Below the pieces are notes generated by a model that saw nothing but the letters and a program-made list of their open reading frames with translations, was not told the DNA's origin and made no database searches. The position numbers and the translations under genes were made by a program. From contig CAYXGZ010000004.1 in the NCBI GenBank assembly GCA_964464755.1, forward strand, positions 1 through 64,000: DNA of 64,000 nt, given 5' to 3'. Positions 34,573-41,845 of the stretch are shown here, piece by piece. How positions within the stretch are numbered: position 1 is the first letter of the stretch; each line of letters starts with the position of its first letter. This DNA comes from CAYXGZ01 sp964464755. Lineage in GTDB: Bacteria > Planctomycetota > MHYJ01 > JACPRB01.

Positions 34573-35009
34573 TCGGCCTCGTCTTCAGCCGGCCCGATCT
34601 TCAGGCGCTCGCCGCGCTCCGCGGACCGGGCGGCCTCGAAACGGCTGAGGCCCCAGCCCAGCTCGGCGAGTCCCGCCACGAGGACCAGCACCGCGTAGAT
34701 CGTCGCCCCCGCGATCCTCCCGGCGACGAGGCTGATGCCCAGCACCGCCCCGCCCGCCGAGATGGGGATGAGCGAGAGCAGGACCTGCCGGCGGCCGGAG
34801 GCGCGGAGGCGGGCCGGAAGCTCTTCCCGGGCGAGGTCGAGGTGCACCGAGTCGACCAGGCGCCTCGCCTCCTCGGGGGCGAGTCCCCGGCCCTGGAGCA
34901 GGCGGGCGACGACCGCCCGCGAGGCGCCGCCGAGGAGCCGTTCCCGGGCCAGGGCGGCCGGGTCGGAGGGGCCGGGGTCGGGCTCGTAGGGGCGGGAGGG
35001 GCCGGGCAC
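34569..35009 (-). CDS. Small membrane protein with two helices
   Basis: A 146-residue protein from GTG 35009, six bases after a TATCCT box. A helical N-terminal part (SRAVVARLLQGRGLAPEEARRLVDSV) resembles a UBA-like or clamp-like helical pair, and two adjacent membrane helices lie at about 80-125 (LLSLIPISAGGAVLGISLV, ATIYAVLVLVAGLAELGWGL). The C-terminal tail is acidic. Function unknown. Confidence 0.68.
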   Translation of the reverse strand: MPGPSRPYEPDPGPSDPAALARERLLGGASRAVVARLLQGRGLAPEEARRLVDSVHLDLAREELPARLRASGRRQVLLSLIPISAGGAVLGISLVAGRIAGATIYAVLVLVAGLAELGWGLSRFEAARSAERGERLKIGPAEDEAD

Positions 35010-35015
35010 GGATCG

Positions 35016-35021
35016 AGGATA
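35016..35021 (-). promoter_or_regulatory. -10-like TATCCT, 6 bases before GTG 35009
   Basis: Leaderless spacing, as at several other genes; placed just beyond the terminator of the EF-hand gene. Confidence 0.45.
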
Positions 35022-35035
35022 ACCCGCCGCCCGGC

Positions 35036-35070
35036 GAAAAGAAAACGCCCCGGGCGCGGGCCCGGGGCGT
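35036..35070 (-). terminator. Rho-independent terminator of the EF-hand gene
   Basis: A perfect 10-bp stem (ACGCCCCGGG, 35045-35054, with 61-70) is followed in the minus sense by TTTTCTTTTC. It lies 14 bases past the EF-hand stop. Confidence 0.85.
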
Positions 35071-35083
35071 CCTGGGATCCTGG

Positions 35084-35596
35084 TTACTTCTTCTCGGGCT
35101 GCTTCTCTTTTTCGTGGGCCTCGCGGGCGGCCTTGCGCTCGGCCTCGTCGAGCTTCCCGTCCTTGTTGGCGTCGAACTTCTCGAGCAACTCGGCGTGCTT
35201 CTTCTTCGCGGCGGCCTTGGCGGCCTCGCGCTCCTTCTCGTCGAGCTTCCCGTCCTTGTCGGCGTCGAACTTCTCGAGGAGCTGCTTGCGGTGGGCCTCG
35301 CGGCGTTCCTTGGCGGCGGCCTTGGCGGCCTCCTTCTCCTTGTCGTCGAGCTTCCCGTCCTTGTCGGCGTCGAACTTCTCGAGGACCCTCTTCTTCGCCT
35401 CCTCGCGGCGCTTGTCGAGGGCCTCCTTCGCGGCGCCGCGCTCCTTCTCGTCCAGCTTGCCGTCCCCGTCCTTGTCGAAGCGCTTGAGGATCCGCTGCTT
35501 CATGGGGCCGCGGTGGCGGTGCTTGCCGCCGTCCTGGGCCGAGGCCTGGGCCGCCATCGCGAGGATCATCAGTCCGCTGATCAGCACGGGGTTCAT
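35084..35596 (-). CDS. Exported four-EF-hand calcium-binding protein
   Basis: A 170-residue protein with signal peptide MNPVLISGLMILAMAAQASA. Four EF-hand loops lie at 41-52 (DKDGDGKLDEKE), 76-87, 111-122 and 142-153. Each has acidic residues at positions 1, 3 (Asn once) and 5, Gly at 6 and Glu at 12, all needed for Ca2+ binding. Spacing of 30-35 residues with Ala/Lys/Glu helices indicates recent internal duplication. AAAGGAG precedes the start. A secreted or periplasmic Ca2+ buffer or structural protein is likely; no catalytic domain is present. It has its own terminator and is monocistronic. Confidence 0.88.
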   Translation of the reverse strand: MNPVLISGLMILAMAAQASAQDGGKHRHRGPMKQRILKRFDKDGDGKLDEKERGAAKEALDKRREEAKKRVLEKFDADKDGKLDDKEKEAAKAAAKERREAHRKQLLEKFDADKDGKLDEKEREAAKAAAKKKHAELLEKFDANKDGKLDEAERKAAREAHEKEKQPEKK

Positions 35597-35654
35597 CGGT
35601 TGCTCCTTTCGCGTCCGTCGAGCGTGTAACCGAGGGGCCCGGGGGAAGTTGCGG

Positions 35655-35687
35655 GGAAAAAAAGAAGGGCCCCCTCGCGGGGGCCCT
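35655..35687 (-). terminator. Rho-independent terminator of the 35711 gene
   Basis: Nine-bp stem AGGGCCCCC (35666-35674) with 35679-35687, followed in the minus sense by TTCTTTTTTTCC. Confidence 0.85.
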
Positions 35688-35710
35688 CCGAAGGCGTCGA
35701 CGGGATCGGG

Positions 35711-36298
35711 CTACTTCTTGGTGAAGCCCGTGGCGACCTGGGTGGTCGAGCCCTGGGCCATCTTGGCCTCCATGCGCACGATCCAGCCCGGGACGTCCTT
35801 GGAGTACTGGGCGACCGTGGTCATGGTCTCCTTGCCGGAGCAGTCGAAGACCGTGGAGGCGATCTGGGCGACGGTCAGCTCCTGGTCGCCGACCTTGGCC
35901 TTGGCCTCGCTCTCCTTGACCTCGGGGGCCTTGTGGTCCTTCGCGGGCTTCTTGCACGCGGGGCAGTCGCCGGCGGCCGGGGCGCCCTTCGGCTTCTCGA
36001 TGACGCGGTCGGTGCCGGGCATCTTGTTGCCGGCGACCTCCATCTCGTCGGTGACGGTGATCTTCTCCGCCTCCTTCTTCTTCAGCGTCGTCGTCGTCTT
36101 CATGACGGACTTGTTGCCGCCGAAGTCGGAGGTCGTCTCGAGGGTCACGGACGAGCCCTCGGCGAACGCGTTCCAGGACTCCCAGGCGTCGTACGTGAAG
36201 CCCTTGGGAGCCGCGGCGGCGTCCAGGCCGGTCGCGGAGGTGCCGGCGCAGATCATGACGGCGCCGACGAGGACCATCGAAATCCAAGCCTTGTTCAC
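35711..36298 (-). CDS. Exported protein of unknown function
   Basis: A 195-residue protein from GTG 36298, chosen because AAAGGAGG lies five bases upstream and a signal peptide (KAWISMVLVGAVMICAGTSATG) follows. The mature part is beta-rich and Thr/Lys-rich (SVTLETTSDFGGNKSVMKTTTTLKK), resembling a small lipocalin-like sheet. A CPAC pair (GDCPACKK) in the middle plus a later FDC could form a disulfide or metal site. The family is not recognised. Flanked by its own promoter region and terminator, so monocistronic. Confidence 0.7.
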   Translation of the reverse strand: MNKAWISMVLVGAVMICAGTSATGLDAAAAPKGFTYDAWESWNAFAEGSSVTLETTSDFGGNKSVMKTTTTLKKKEAEKITVTDEMEVAGNKMPGTDRVIEKPKGAPAAGDCPACKKPAKDHKAPEVKESEAKAKVGDQELTVAQIASTVFDCSGKETMTTVAQYSKDVPGWIVRMEAKMAQGSTTQVATGFTKK

Positions 36299-36411
36299 GG
36301 TTCCTCCTTTAGGAATGGGGGGTTGGATGGACGGAGAGGATACCCGAAGGGGGGGGGCGATTCCAGAGGGGGCTTCTGCAGATCCGGGGCGGCAAATCCG
36401 GGCAAAAGGCG

Positions 36412-36417
36412 TATCAT
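36412..36417 (+). promoter_or_regulatory. -10-like TATCAT upstream of ATG 36436
   Basis: TATCAT, then a leader of about 12 bases containing GGAGG before the ATG. Confidence 0.45.
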
Positions 36418-36435
36418 CTGCACGGAGGAACACTC

Positions 36436-37110
36436 ATGATTCGAGCGATTTCGAGCTTGGGGCTGGCCGCCCTGGTCGCCTTCGGGACGGGCTGCATCGT
36501 CGCGAGGGTGCACGACGACGGCCCGCACGACGTGGTGTACCACGGGCACAGCTGCAGCCACTACGACGGCTGCGGGCACTACTGGTACAACGGGTCCTGG
36601 TACCTGCTCCAGGGCCACGTGCACCGGCCGGGCTGCGGTCACGTTTACTACCGCGGGATCTGGGTCTGGCCCAGCTACGTCCACGGCAGCGCGGGCCACG
36701 TGTGCACGCACCACTGCGACCACCACGTGGACTACGTGCGATACTACGGGAACTCGAACCACTTCAAGCAGCCGAGGCCGGACCGGCCCGACCACCCGGA
36801 TCGGCCCGACCGGCCGGACCGCCCCGATCGCCCGGACCGTCCCGACCGTCCGGATCGCCCCGACCGGCCTGACCGCCCGGACCGGCCCGACCGGCCGGAC
36901 CACCAGGATCCCCCGAAGAAGGACCCGCCGCGCCAGGATCCCCCCAAGAAGGATCCGCCGCGCCAGGACCCCCCGAAGAAGGATCCGCCCAAGCAGGATC
37001 CGCCGAAGAAGGACCCCCCCAAGAAGGATCCGCCCAAGAAGGACGACAAGGACAAGGGCGACAAGGGGGACAAGGACGACAAGAAGGACAAGAAGGACAA
37101 GGGCCGCTAA
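36436..37110 (+). CDS. His/Cys-rich lipoprotein with PDR and KDPP repeats
   Basis: A 224-residue lipoprotein: the signal ends FGTGC with Cys20. Residues 27-110 are packed with about 15 His, five Cys and many Tyr/Trp (HGHSCSHYDGCGHYW..., VCTHHCDHH), strongly suggesting metal binding. Residues 114-155 are a PDR tripeptide array, 157-205 a QDPPKKDPPR array, and the tail is Lys/Asp-only. The low-complexity half would be extended and could span or anchor in the wall (inference). The sensor or metal-store role is a guess. A bidirectional terminator follows at once. Confidence 0.8.
   Translation: MIRAISSLGLAALVAFGTGCIVARVHDDGPHDVVYHGHSCSHYDGCGHYWYNGSWYLLQGHVHRPGCGHVYYRGIWVWPSYVHGSAGHVCTHHCDHHVDYVRYYGNSNHFKQPRPDRPDHPDRPDRPDRPDRPDRPDRPDRPDRPDRPDRPDRPDHQDPPKKDPPRQDPPKKDPPRQDPPKKDPPKQDPPKKDPPKKDPPKKDDKDKGDKGDKDDKKDKKDKGR
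36775..37050 (+). repeat. Coding tandem repeats (PDR)n then (QDPPKKDPP)n
   Basis: 36775-36900 encodes about 14 PDR/PDH units, with synonymous changes among copies; 36904-37050 encodes decapeptides QDPPKKDPPR/K. Codon variation suggests the repeats are maintained at protein level rather than by very recent slippage. Confidence 0.85.
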
Positions 37111-37122
37111 GTCCTGGAATTG

Positions 37123-37160
37123 AAAAAGCCCCCCCGGGAAACCGGGGGGGCTTTCTTTTT
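37123..37160. terminator. Bidirectional Rho-independent terminator
   Basis: A 13-bp stem AAAGCCCCCCCGG with a GAAA loop, flanked by a run of A on the left and CTTTTT on the right. It serves the lipoprotein gene (+) and the convergent cupin gene (-). Confidence 0.9.
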
Positions 37161-37171
37161 GGACGGGATCG

Positions 37172-37612
37172 CTACTTGGACTCGACGGGCACGAGGTCGA
37201 ACTTGCCCGGCGACTCCTCGTAGAAGAGCGCGCCCTCCTTGGCGTCCGAGCCGCTCCAATGCGGCGTGCCGCCCTTGATGAAGACGTACTCGCCGGGGCC
37301 CGCGCGCTTCTCCTCCTTGTCGGTCGCCCCGTAGAGGTAGGCGCCCTTGATGACCACGAGGTGCACGTCGCTCGTGTGGGTGTGGACCGGGTTCTTCATG
37401 CCCGGCGCGAGCTTCGTGAAGGACCCGTAGGGCCCCTTCGCGTCGTCGCCCCAGAGCGCCGCCTTCGAGGCGCCCGGGATGATGTCGCGGTACTTCGCGT
37501 CGGCCGAGTTCACGTGGACGATGGCGGCGTCCTGCGCGAGGTCGAGCGCCCAGGCGGCGAACGCGCCGCCCGAGAGCAGGACCGCCGTGACCGCCAAGAT
37601 CGATTTCCTCAT
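37172..37612 (-). CDS. Exported cupin-domain protein
   Basis: A 146-residue protein from ATG 37612 behind GGGAGGATAG. Signal peptide MRKSILAVTAVLLSGGAFAAWA, then one cupin domain: HTHTSDVHLVVIKGAYLYG (motif 1, metal-binding His) and PGEYVFIKGGTPHWS (motif 2). It resembles DUF4437/ChrR-type cupins. A metal-dependent enzyme or ligand sensor in the envelope; substrate unknown. Confidence 0.78.
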   Translation of the reverse strand: MRKSILAVTAVLLSGGAFAAWALDLAQDAAIVHVNSADAKYRDIIPGASKAALWGDDAKGPYGSFTKLAPGMKNPVHTHTSDVHLVVIKGAYLYGATDKEEKRAGPGEYVFIKGGTPHWSGSDAKEGALFYEESPGKFDLVPVESK

Positions 37613-37693
37613 CCCTATCCTCCCTGGTTCCGGGCCCGGGGACATCCCGGGCTACCGGCCTATATCGGACGGACGGGCGGGTTTCCGCAGGGG

Positions 37694-37699
37694 TACAAT
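37694..37699 (+). promoter_or_regulatory. -10-like TACAAT, 8 bases before GTG 37708
   Basis: TACAAT close to the -10 consensus; spacing gives a leaderless or near-leaderless transcript. Confidence 0.5.
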
Positions 37700-37707
37700 G
37701 GGCCCCG

Positions 37708-38253
37708 GTGACCCCGTCCCTCGCGCTGGCCCTGCTCCTCGCGCTTCCACCCCAGGATCCGGAGGCCCCGCCCGACGCCTGGGCAGAGGTCGCGCTGGGC
37801 ACGGCCTGGATCCGGCTCGACGCGCCCGGGGCGGAGCGCGACTGGACCTTCGCGATGGACTTCCACGCCGGGCTCTGGCTGGGGACCTGGGGGATCGGCC
37901 TGCGCCTCGGGGGCTTCACGATCGAGTCGGGCGACCTGGGGGATCCCTCCCAGGGCGCCAGCGTGTCGGAGGCCTTCGCCCTGCTCCGCTATCGACCCGG
38001 GAAGGACCTGGTCCTGTCGCTCGAGGCCGGCTGGGCGAGCACGACGTTCAACGCGCCGGGGGCGATGGACCTCGAGGGGGACGGCTGGGGCGGCCGCGCG
38101 GGGGCCGCGTGGCGCTTCCCGGTGCACCGGAACTTCTGGATCGGGCCCTCGATCGCGCTCTCCCGCGGCCGGATCAACCCCGACCACGGCACCTTGGACC
38201 CCTACGCCTATTGGGGCGTCGCCCTGCTCCTCGGGGCCGGGATCGATTTCTAG
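37708..38253 (+). CDS. Probable outer-membrane beta-barrel protein
   Basis: A 181-residue protein with a short signal ending LPPQDPEAPP. The rest alternates hydrophobic and polar residues in about eight strands (WTFAMDFHAGLWLGTWGIGLRLGGF, LVLSLEAGWASTTF, NFWIGPSIALSRGRI, GVALLLGAGIDF) and ends in Phe, as outer-membrane barrels do. An OmpW/OmpA-like eight-stranded barrel is likely, supporting a diderm host. Shares CTAG 38250-38253 with the convergent gene. Confidence 0.7.
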   Translation: MTPSLALALLLALPPQDPEAPPDAWAEVALGTAWIRLDAPGAERDWTFAMDFHAGLWLGTWGIGLRLGGFTIESGDLGDPSQGASVSEAFALLRYRPGKDLVLSLEAGWASTTFNAPGAMDLEGDGWGGRAGAAWRFPVHRNFWIGPSIALSRGRINPDHGTLDPYAYWGVALLLGAGIDF

Positions 38254-38810
38254 GCCTCCTCCCTCCGCTCCGGCGCCACGAAGGGCAGGTCCACGAGCCC
38301 GAACACGTCCTCCTCCTCCGGCGTGGGCAGGCGCCGCGGCGGATCGCGCCGCGCGTCGTGGATCCACCCGTCCACCGCCGGCGTCCCGTTGCGCGCGAGG
38401 AGCAGGCCGACGCGGTCGCGCAGCCTCGCCGGGCCCGTCCGGTGCAGGAAGATCCAGCCCCAGTTGCCCGCCTCGCAGGTGAAGAGGTCCACCTCGGCGT
38501 CCATCCACCCGAAGCGGCGGTAGCGATCCCCGCGCAGGCGGTAGGCCGGCTTCAGGCGGTCCAGCGACTCCCAGAGCAGGTTCACCCGCGTCGCGGGCTG
38601 CTTCACCGGCCCGAAGAGCCCGAGCTGCGCGGGCCCCTCGACCCGCCGAAACCGGGGGATGGCCACGATCTCGATGTCCCCGACGACGGGCCGCCTCCGC
38701 CGGATGCTGCCGGCGATCTCGATCCGCTCGCACGACTCCTGCAGCCGCGCGACGAGATCTCCGGCGATCCGCTCCATCGCGGCCAGCGGCCGCTTCGCGC
38801 CGTCGCTCAT
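38250..38810 (-). CDS. DNA polymerase X-like nucleotidyltransferase
   Basis: A 186-residue protein. IEIAGSIRRRRPVVGDIEIVAIPR has the GS...R...D-E palm motif of PolX (Gly34-Ser35, Asp45, Glu47), and AEVDLFTCEAGNWGWIFLHRTG supplies the third acidic residue and the family's later block. Unlike full PolX (about 570 residues with an 8-kDa domain and PHP), only palm and thumb remain. It may be a minimal repair polymerase or another nucleotidyltransferase. The SRAP gene next door, also a DNA-damage protein, is divergent. Confidence 0.82.
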   Translation of the reverse strand: MSDGAKRPLAAMERIAGDLVARLQESCERIEIAGSIRRRRPVVGDIEIVAIPRFRRVEGPAQLGLFGPVKQPATRVNLLWESLDRLKPAYRLRGDRYRRFGWMDAEVDLFTCEAGNWGWIFLHRTGPARLRDRVGLLLARNGTPAVDGWIHDARRDPPRRLPTPEEEDVFGLVDLPFVAPERREEA

Positions 38811-38822
38811 CGACTCCAGCTT

Positions 38823-38857
38823 GGCACGGTGCCGTGCCGTCCGGCGGCACTTATACT
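38823..38857 (+). promoter_or_regulatory. Promoter region of the SRAP gene with inverted repeat
   Basis: TATACT at 38852-38857 lies six bases before ATG 38864. The inverted repeat GGCACGG-TG-CCGTGCC at 38823-38838 sits where a -35 box would be, so it may be an operator. Confidence 0.45.
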
Positions 38858-38863
38858 GGCCGC

Positions 38864-39529
38864 ATGTGCGGACGCTTCGTGCTCACGGCGAACATCCAGC
38901 TCCTCGCGAAGGTCTTCGGCCTCGACCTCGCGGGGAAGATCGTCAAACGGCGCTACAACGTCGCGCCGACGCAGGACGTCGCGGTCGTGCCCAACGTGAC
39001 GCCGCGGGCGCTGGAGTTCCACCGCTGGGGCCTGATCCCGAGCTGGGCGAAGGACCCCGCGATCGGAAACCGCATGATCAACGCCCGCGCGGAGACGCTC
39101 GCGGAGAAGCCGAGCTTCCGCACGGCGCTGAGGAAGCGGCGCTGCCTCGTGCTCGCGGACGGCTTCTTCGAGTGGCGGCGCGACGGCGCGTCGAAGACCC
39201 CGATGCTGATCACGCTGCGGTCCGGGCTGCCCTTCGCGTTCGCGGGGCTCTGGGAGCACTGGCGGCCGCCGGAGGGGGACGAGATCAAGTCCTGCACGAT
39301 CATCACGACGGCGGCGGACGAGTTCATGTCGCCGATCCACGACCGCATGCCGGTGATCCTCGGCGAGAAGGCCTGGGACGCGTGGCTGGATCCCGAGCCG
39401 CGGGAGCCGAAGGACCTGCTGCCGCTGCTGGCCTCCCGGCCCGGCGACGGCCTGAAGGCCGTGGCGGTGTCGAAGCTCGTCAACTCGCCGCGGAACGACA
39501 CGCCCGCCTGCATCGAGCCGGTCGGGTAG
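38864..39529 (+). CDS. yedK: SRAP-domain abasic-site DNA-protein crosslink protein (YedK/HMCES)
   Basis: A 221-residue SRAP protein. It starts MCGRF; removal of Met exposes Cys2, which forms a thiazolidine link to abasic sites. Conserved RYNVAPTQ, WGLIPSWAKD, NARAETLAEKPSF, DGFFEW and SPIHDRMPVIL (catalytic His) are all present. The family shields abasic sites in single-stranded DNA. ATG 38864 is certain because Cys must be residue 2; the leaderless promoter box agrees. Confidence 0.95.
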   Translation: MCGRFVLTANIQLLAKVFGLDLAGKIVKRRYNVAPTQDVAVVPNVTPRALEFHRWGLIPSWAKDPAIGNRMINARAETLAEKPSFRTALRKRRCLVLADGFFEWRRDGASKTPMLITLRSGLPFAFAGLWEHWRPPEGDEIKSCTIITTAADEFMSPIHDRMPVILGEKAWDAWLDPEPREPKDLLPLLASRPGDGLKAVAVSKLVNSPRNDTPACIEPVG

Positions 39530-39563
39530 ACTGCCGATCGAGATCATGCACCCGGAGGGAACC

Positions 39564-40877
39564 ATGCCGCTGCGCCGCGTCGTCCTGCTCCTCGCCGTCT
39601 CCCTGCTCCTGCCGGCCTGCGGCGACGAGGGGGACACGATCATCAACAACGTCGTCCCCGCCGGCCCCACTCCCGCGTCGGGCGACGGGTCGCTCGTCGC
39701 GGCCTTCGACGGCGACGGGGTCGTCGAACTCGACGCGTCCGTCGCGACCGACGGCTACACCTGCCTCGCGATCGACGCCGCGGGCCAGTACGTCTACCTC
39801 GGGGGTTACGACGCGTCGCCCGCGAACCGCCAGTGGCGGATCGAGAAGCGCGAGGTGTCGTCCGGGGCCCTGGTCGCCGCCTTCGACGGCGACGGCGTCG
39901 TCCAGGTGGACCCCTCGGCCGGGAACGAGGCGGTCGTCGCGATCGCCATCGACGCGACGGCGGTCTACGTCGCGGGCGACGACACGACGGGGGGCGGGCG
40001 CTGGCGGCTCGAGAAGCGGGATCTCGAGACCGGGGCCCTGGTCGCCGCCTTCGACGGCGACGGCGTCGTGATCTCGGACCCCTCGGTCGGCTACGACCCG
40101 GTCTTTGCCCTCGCGGTCGAGGGCGGCGCGCTCTACGCGGGCGGCGGCGACTTCTCGGACGGCATCGGGCAGTGGCGGCTCGAGAAGCGCGACGCCGCGA
40201 CGGGCGCGCTGGACGCCGGGTTCGCCGCCGGCGGCGTGCTCCAGGAGAACTTCACCGGGACGGCCGAGCGGATCCGCGCCGTGGCGACCGACGGCGCGTA
40301 CCTTTACCTGTTCGGCGACCAGGGCTTCAACGCCGCCCGGATCGAGAAGCGGGAGCTGGCGACCGGGGACCCGGTGATCGGATTCGACGGCGACGGGATC
40401 CTCTCCTCGGACCCGACGGCCGATGTCGACCGGGCGGTGTCCGTCGTTCCGGATCCGTCGGGACAGTACCTGCTGCTGCTGTACGAGGCGGGGGACTCCG
40501 GCGCGGACTCCCATTGGCGAGTGGAGAAGCGCAGCCGGGCGGACGGGATGCTGGTCGGGGCCTTCGGGTCGGGTGGTTACGTGGTCACGGACCGGACCTC
40601 GCTCCTCGACACGCCGGCGGGAATCGCGATGGACGCGGACTACCTGTACGGCTTCGGGATGTACTCCCAGTTCGGCGAGCTGCGGATCGAGAAGCGGAGG
40701 CTCGACGACGGGACGCTGGTGATCCCCTTCGGCACCAACGGGGTGGTGTCGTCGGTCACGGGCCTCGGGGGCGGCATCGCGCTGGTCCCCGGGGCGTCCC
40801 CCCCCGAGCTGCTCGTCGCCGGCGTCGAGTACGGGGTCGGCAACGGGCAGCTGCGGATCGAAAAGCGGCTGAGGTAG
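39564..40877 (+). CDS. Repeat lipoprotein (AFDGDGVV repeats)
   Basis: A 437-residue lipoprotein from ATG 39564, behind GGAGG; lipobox LPAC gives Cys19. The body has about seven repeats of 50-60 residues, each with a core like LVAAFDGDGVV followed by a blade-like segment and W-R-EKR. The repeats look like a beta-propeller or delta-60-type repeats. The DGDG turns could bind Ca2+ (inference). A TAGACT box at 39527-39532 may be the promoter, giving a leader of about 25 bases. Confidence 0.75.
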   Translation: MPLRRVVLLLAVSLLLPACGDEGDTIINNVVPAGPTPASGDGSLVAAFDGDGVVELDASVATDGYTCLAIDAAGQYVYLGGYDASPANRQWRIEKREVSSGALVAAFDGDGVVQVDPSAGNEAVVAIAIDATAVYVAGDDTTGGGRWRLEKRDLETGALVAAFDGDGVVISDPSVGYDPVFALAVEGGALYAGGGDFSDGIGQWRLEKRDAATGALDAGFAAGGVLQENFTGTAERIRAVATDGAYLYLFGDQGFNAARIEKRELATGDPVIGFDGDGILSSDPTADVDRAVSVVPDPSGQYLLLLYEAGDSGADSHWRVEKRSRADGMLVGAFGSGGYVVTDRTSLLDTPAGIAMDADYLYGFGMYSQFGELRIEKRRLDDGTLVIPFGTNGVVSSVTGLGGGIALVPGASPPELLVAGVEYGVGNGQLRIEKRLR

Positions 40878-40884
40878 GCGGGGC

Positions 40885-41760
40885 CTACCGGGCCTTCTCC
40901 CAGCCCGCCTTGACGGGATCGGCGGGGCAGGTCTCCGGCGCCTTGCCGCCCGTGTCCTTCTTCCAGATCAGCGCGTCCTGCGTGACGAGGAACGTCAGCT
41001 TGCCGGACTTGCCGGGCTCCGCCGGGTAGGCGGCGAACGCGAACTGGTCGAGGTTGTGCACCGCGCCGTAGGGCGACTCCTCGCCGTCGGTGTCCGAGCC
41101 GTAGTCCTTGGGGCCGTCGGCGGTCTCGTACTTCTTGAGCGCGACGAAGAGGTAGCCCGACTTGGGTTGGGGCTTCTCCGGGCCGGCGCGGCCGGAGGCG
41201 GGGAGCTTGATCGGCGCCGCGTCGGCGTCGGCGAGGTCGTCCTCGATCAGGCGGATCGTGTTCTCCCGCTTCGAGTCCTCCTTGGCCGGGAGCTTCTGGT
41301 CGCTCGTCACCGGGACGAGGTTGCAGAGGCCGGCGACGTCGCCGGCCCAGAAGTCGTTGACCCGGTTGTTGTCCCGGTCGTTGGCGCGGAAGTCCGCCTG
41401 GGCGGTGCAGAGGTTCCTGAGGCAGGCCACGGCGGCGCTCTCGTTGGCGGGGATCCGCGCGGCGAGCATCTCCGCGTGCAGCTCGGGGGCGTACTTCTTG
41501 GAGACCTCGAGCATCACCTCGTCCTCGCGGGACTTCACTCCGCCGGTGAGGAGCTTGATGATCTCGTCGCCCTCCTTGATGAGCGCCTGGGCCTTGGCGG
41601 CGAACTCGGGGTCGCCTCGGAGGCCGGGGTCCGCCTGGGTCTTCTTCTTCATGGCGGTGAGCTCGACGAGGATCTCGCCCATGCGCTTGCGCTTGGGCTC
41701 GAGGTCGTCCTGGAGCGCGGGCAGCACGAGCGCGGCGACGGCGAGCAGGAGCAGCTTCAT
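40885..41760 (-). CDS. Exported protein resembling DUF2950
   Basis: A 291-residue protein from ATG 41760 behind GGAGAAC; signal MKLLLLAVAALVLPALQDD ends in the lineage's QD junction. Residues 20-120 are helical. AAVACLRNLCTAQADFRANDRDNNRVNDFWAGDVAGL is a pilin-like segment found in planctomycete DUF2950-type proteins, followed by GYLFVALKKYE and a beta C-terminus with DTDGEESPYG. Function unknown. Confidence 0.7.
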   Translation of the reverse strand: MKLLLLAVAALVLPALQDDLEPKRKRMGEILVELTAMKKKTQADPGLRGDPEFAAKAQALIKEGDEIIKLLTGGVKSREDEVMLEVSKKYAPELHAEMLAARIPANESAAVACLRNLCTAQADFRANDRDNNRVNDFWAGDVAGLCNLVPVTSDQKLPAKEDSKRENTIRLIEDDLADADAAPIKLPASGRAGPEKPQPKSGYLFVALKKYETADGPKDYGSDTDGEESPYGAVHNLDQFAFAAYPAEPGKSGKLTFLVTQDALIWKKDTGGKAPETCPADPVKAGWEKAR

Positions 41761-41814
41761 CGGGTTCTCCGGGTTGGGTTCCAGGGACATGATACCCGGG
41801 CGGGGCGACGTCGT

Positions 41815-41845
41815 CTCCCCCTTGACGCCCCGGGCGCGGGCGCCC
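41815..41845 (+). repeat. 31-bp direct repeat, copy 1
   Basis: Identical to 42565-42595: starts CTCCCCC, contains TTGACG and ends GGGCGCC C. The final base is the first base of the TAG (complement CTA) stop of the bracketed gene. No + strand gene follows this copy directly. Confidence 0.9.

Noticed and set aside
36775..37050. Possible CRISPR-like array of short repeats
   Set aside because: The repeats are contiguous, in frame, without spacers, and encode PDR and KDPP.
38821..38857. TTGGCA paired with TATACT as a full promoter
   Set aside because: The spacer is 25 bp, far from the usual 16-18; only the -10 element is kept.
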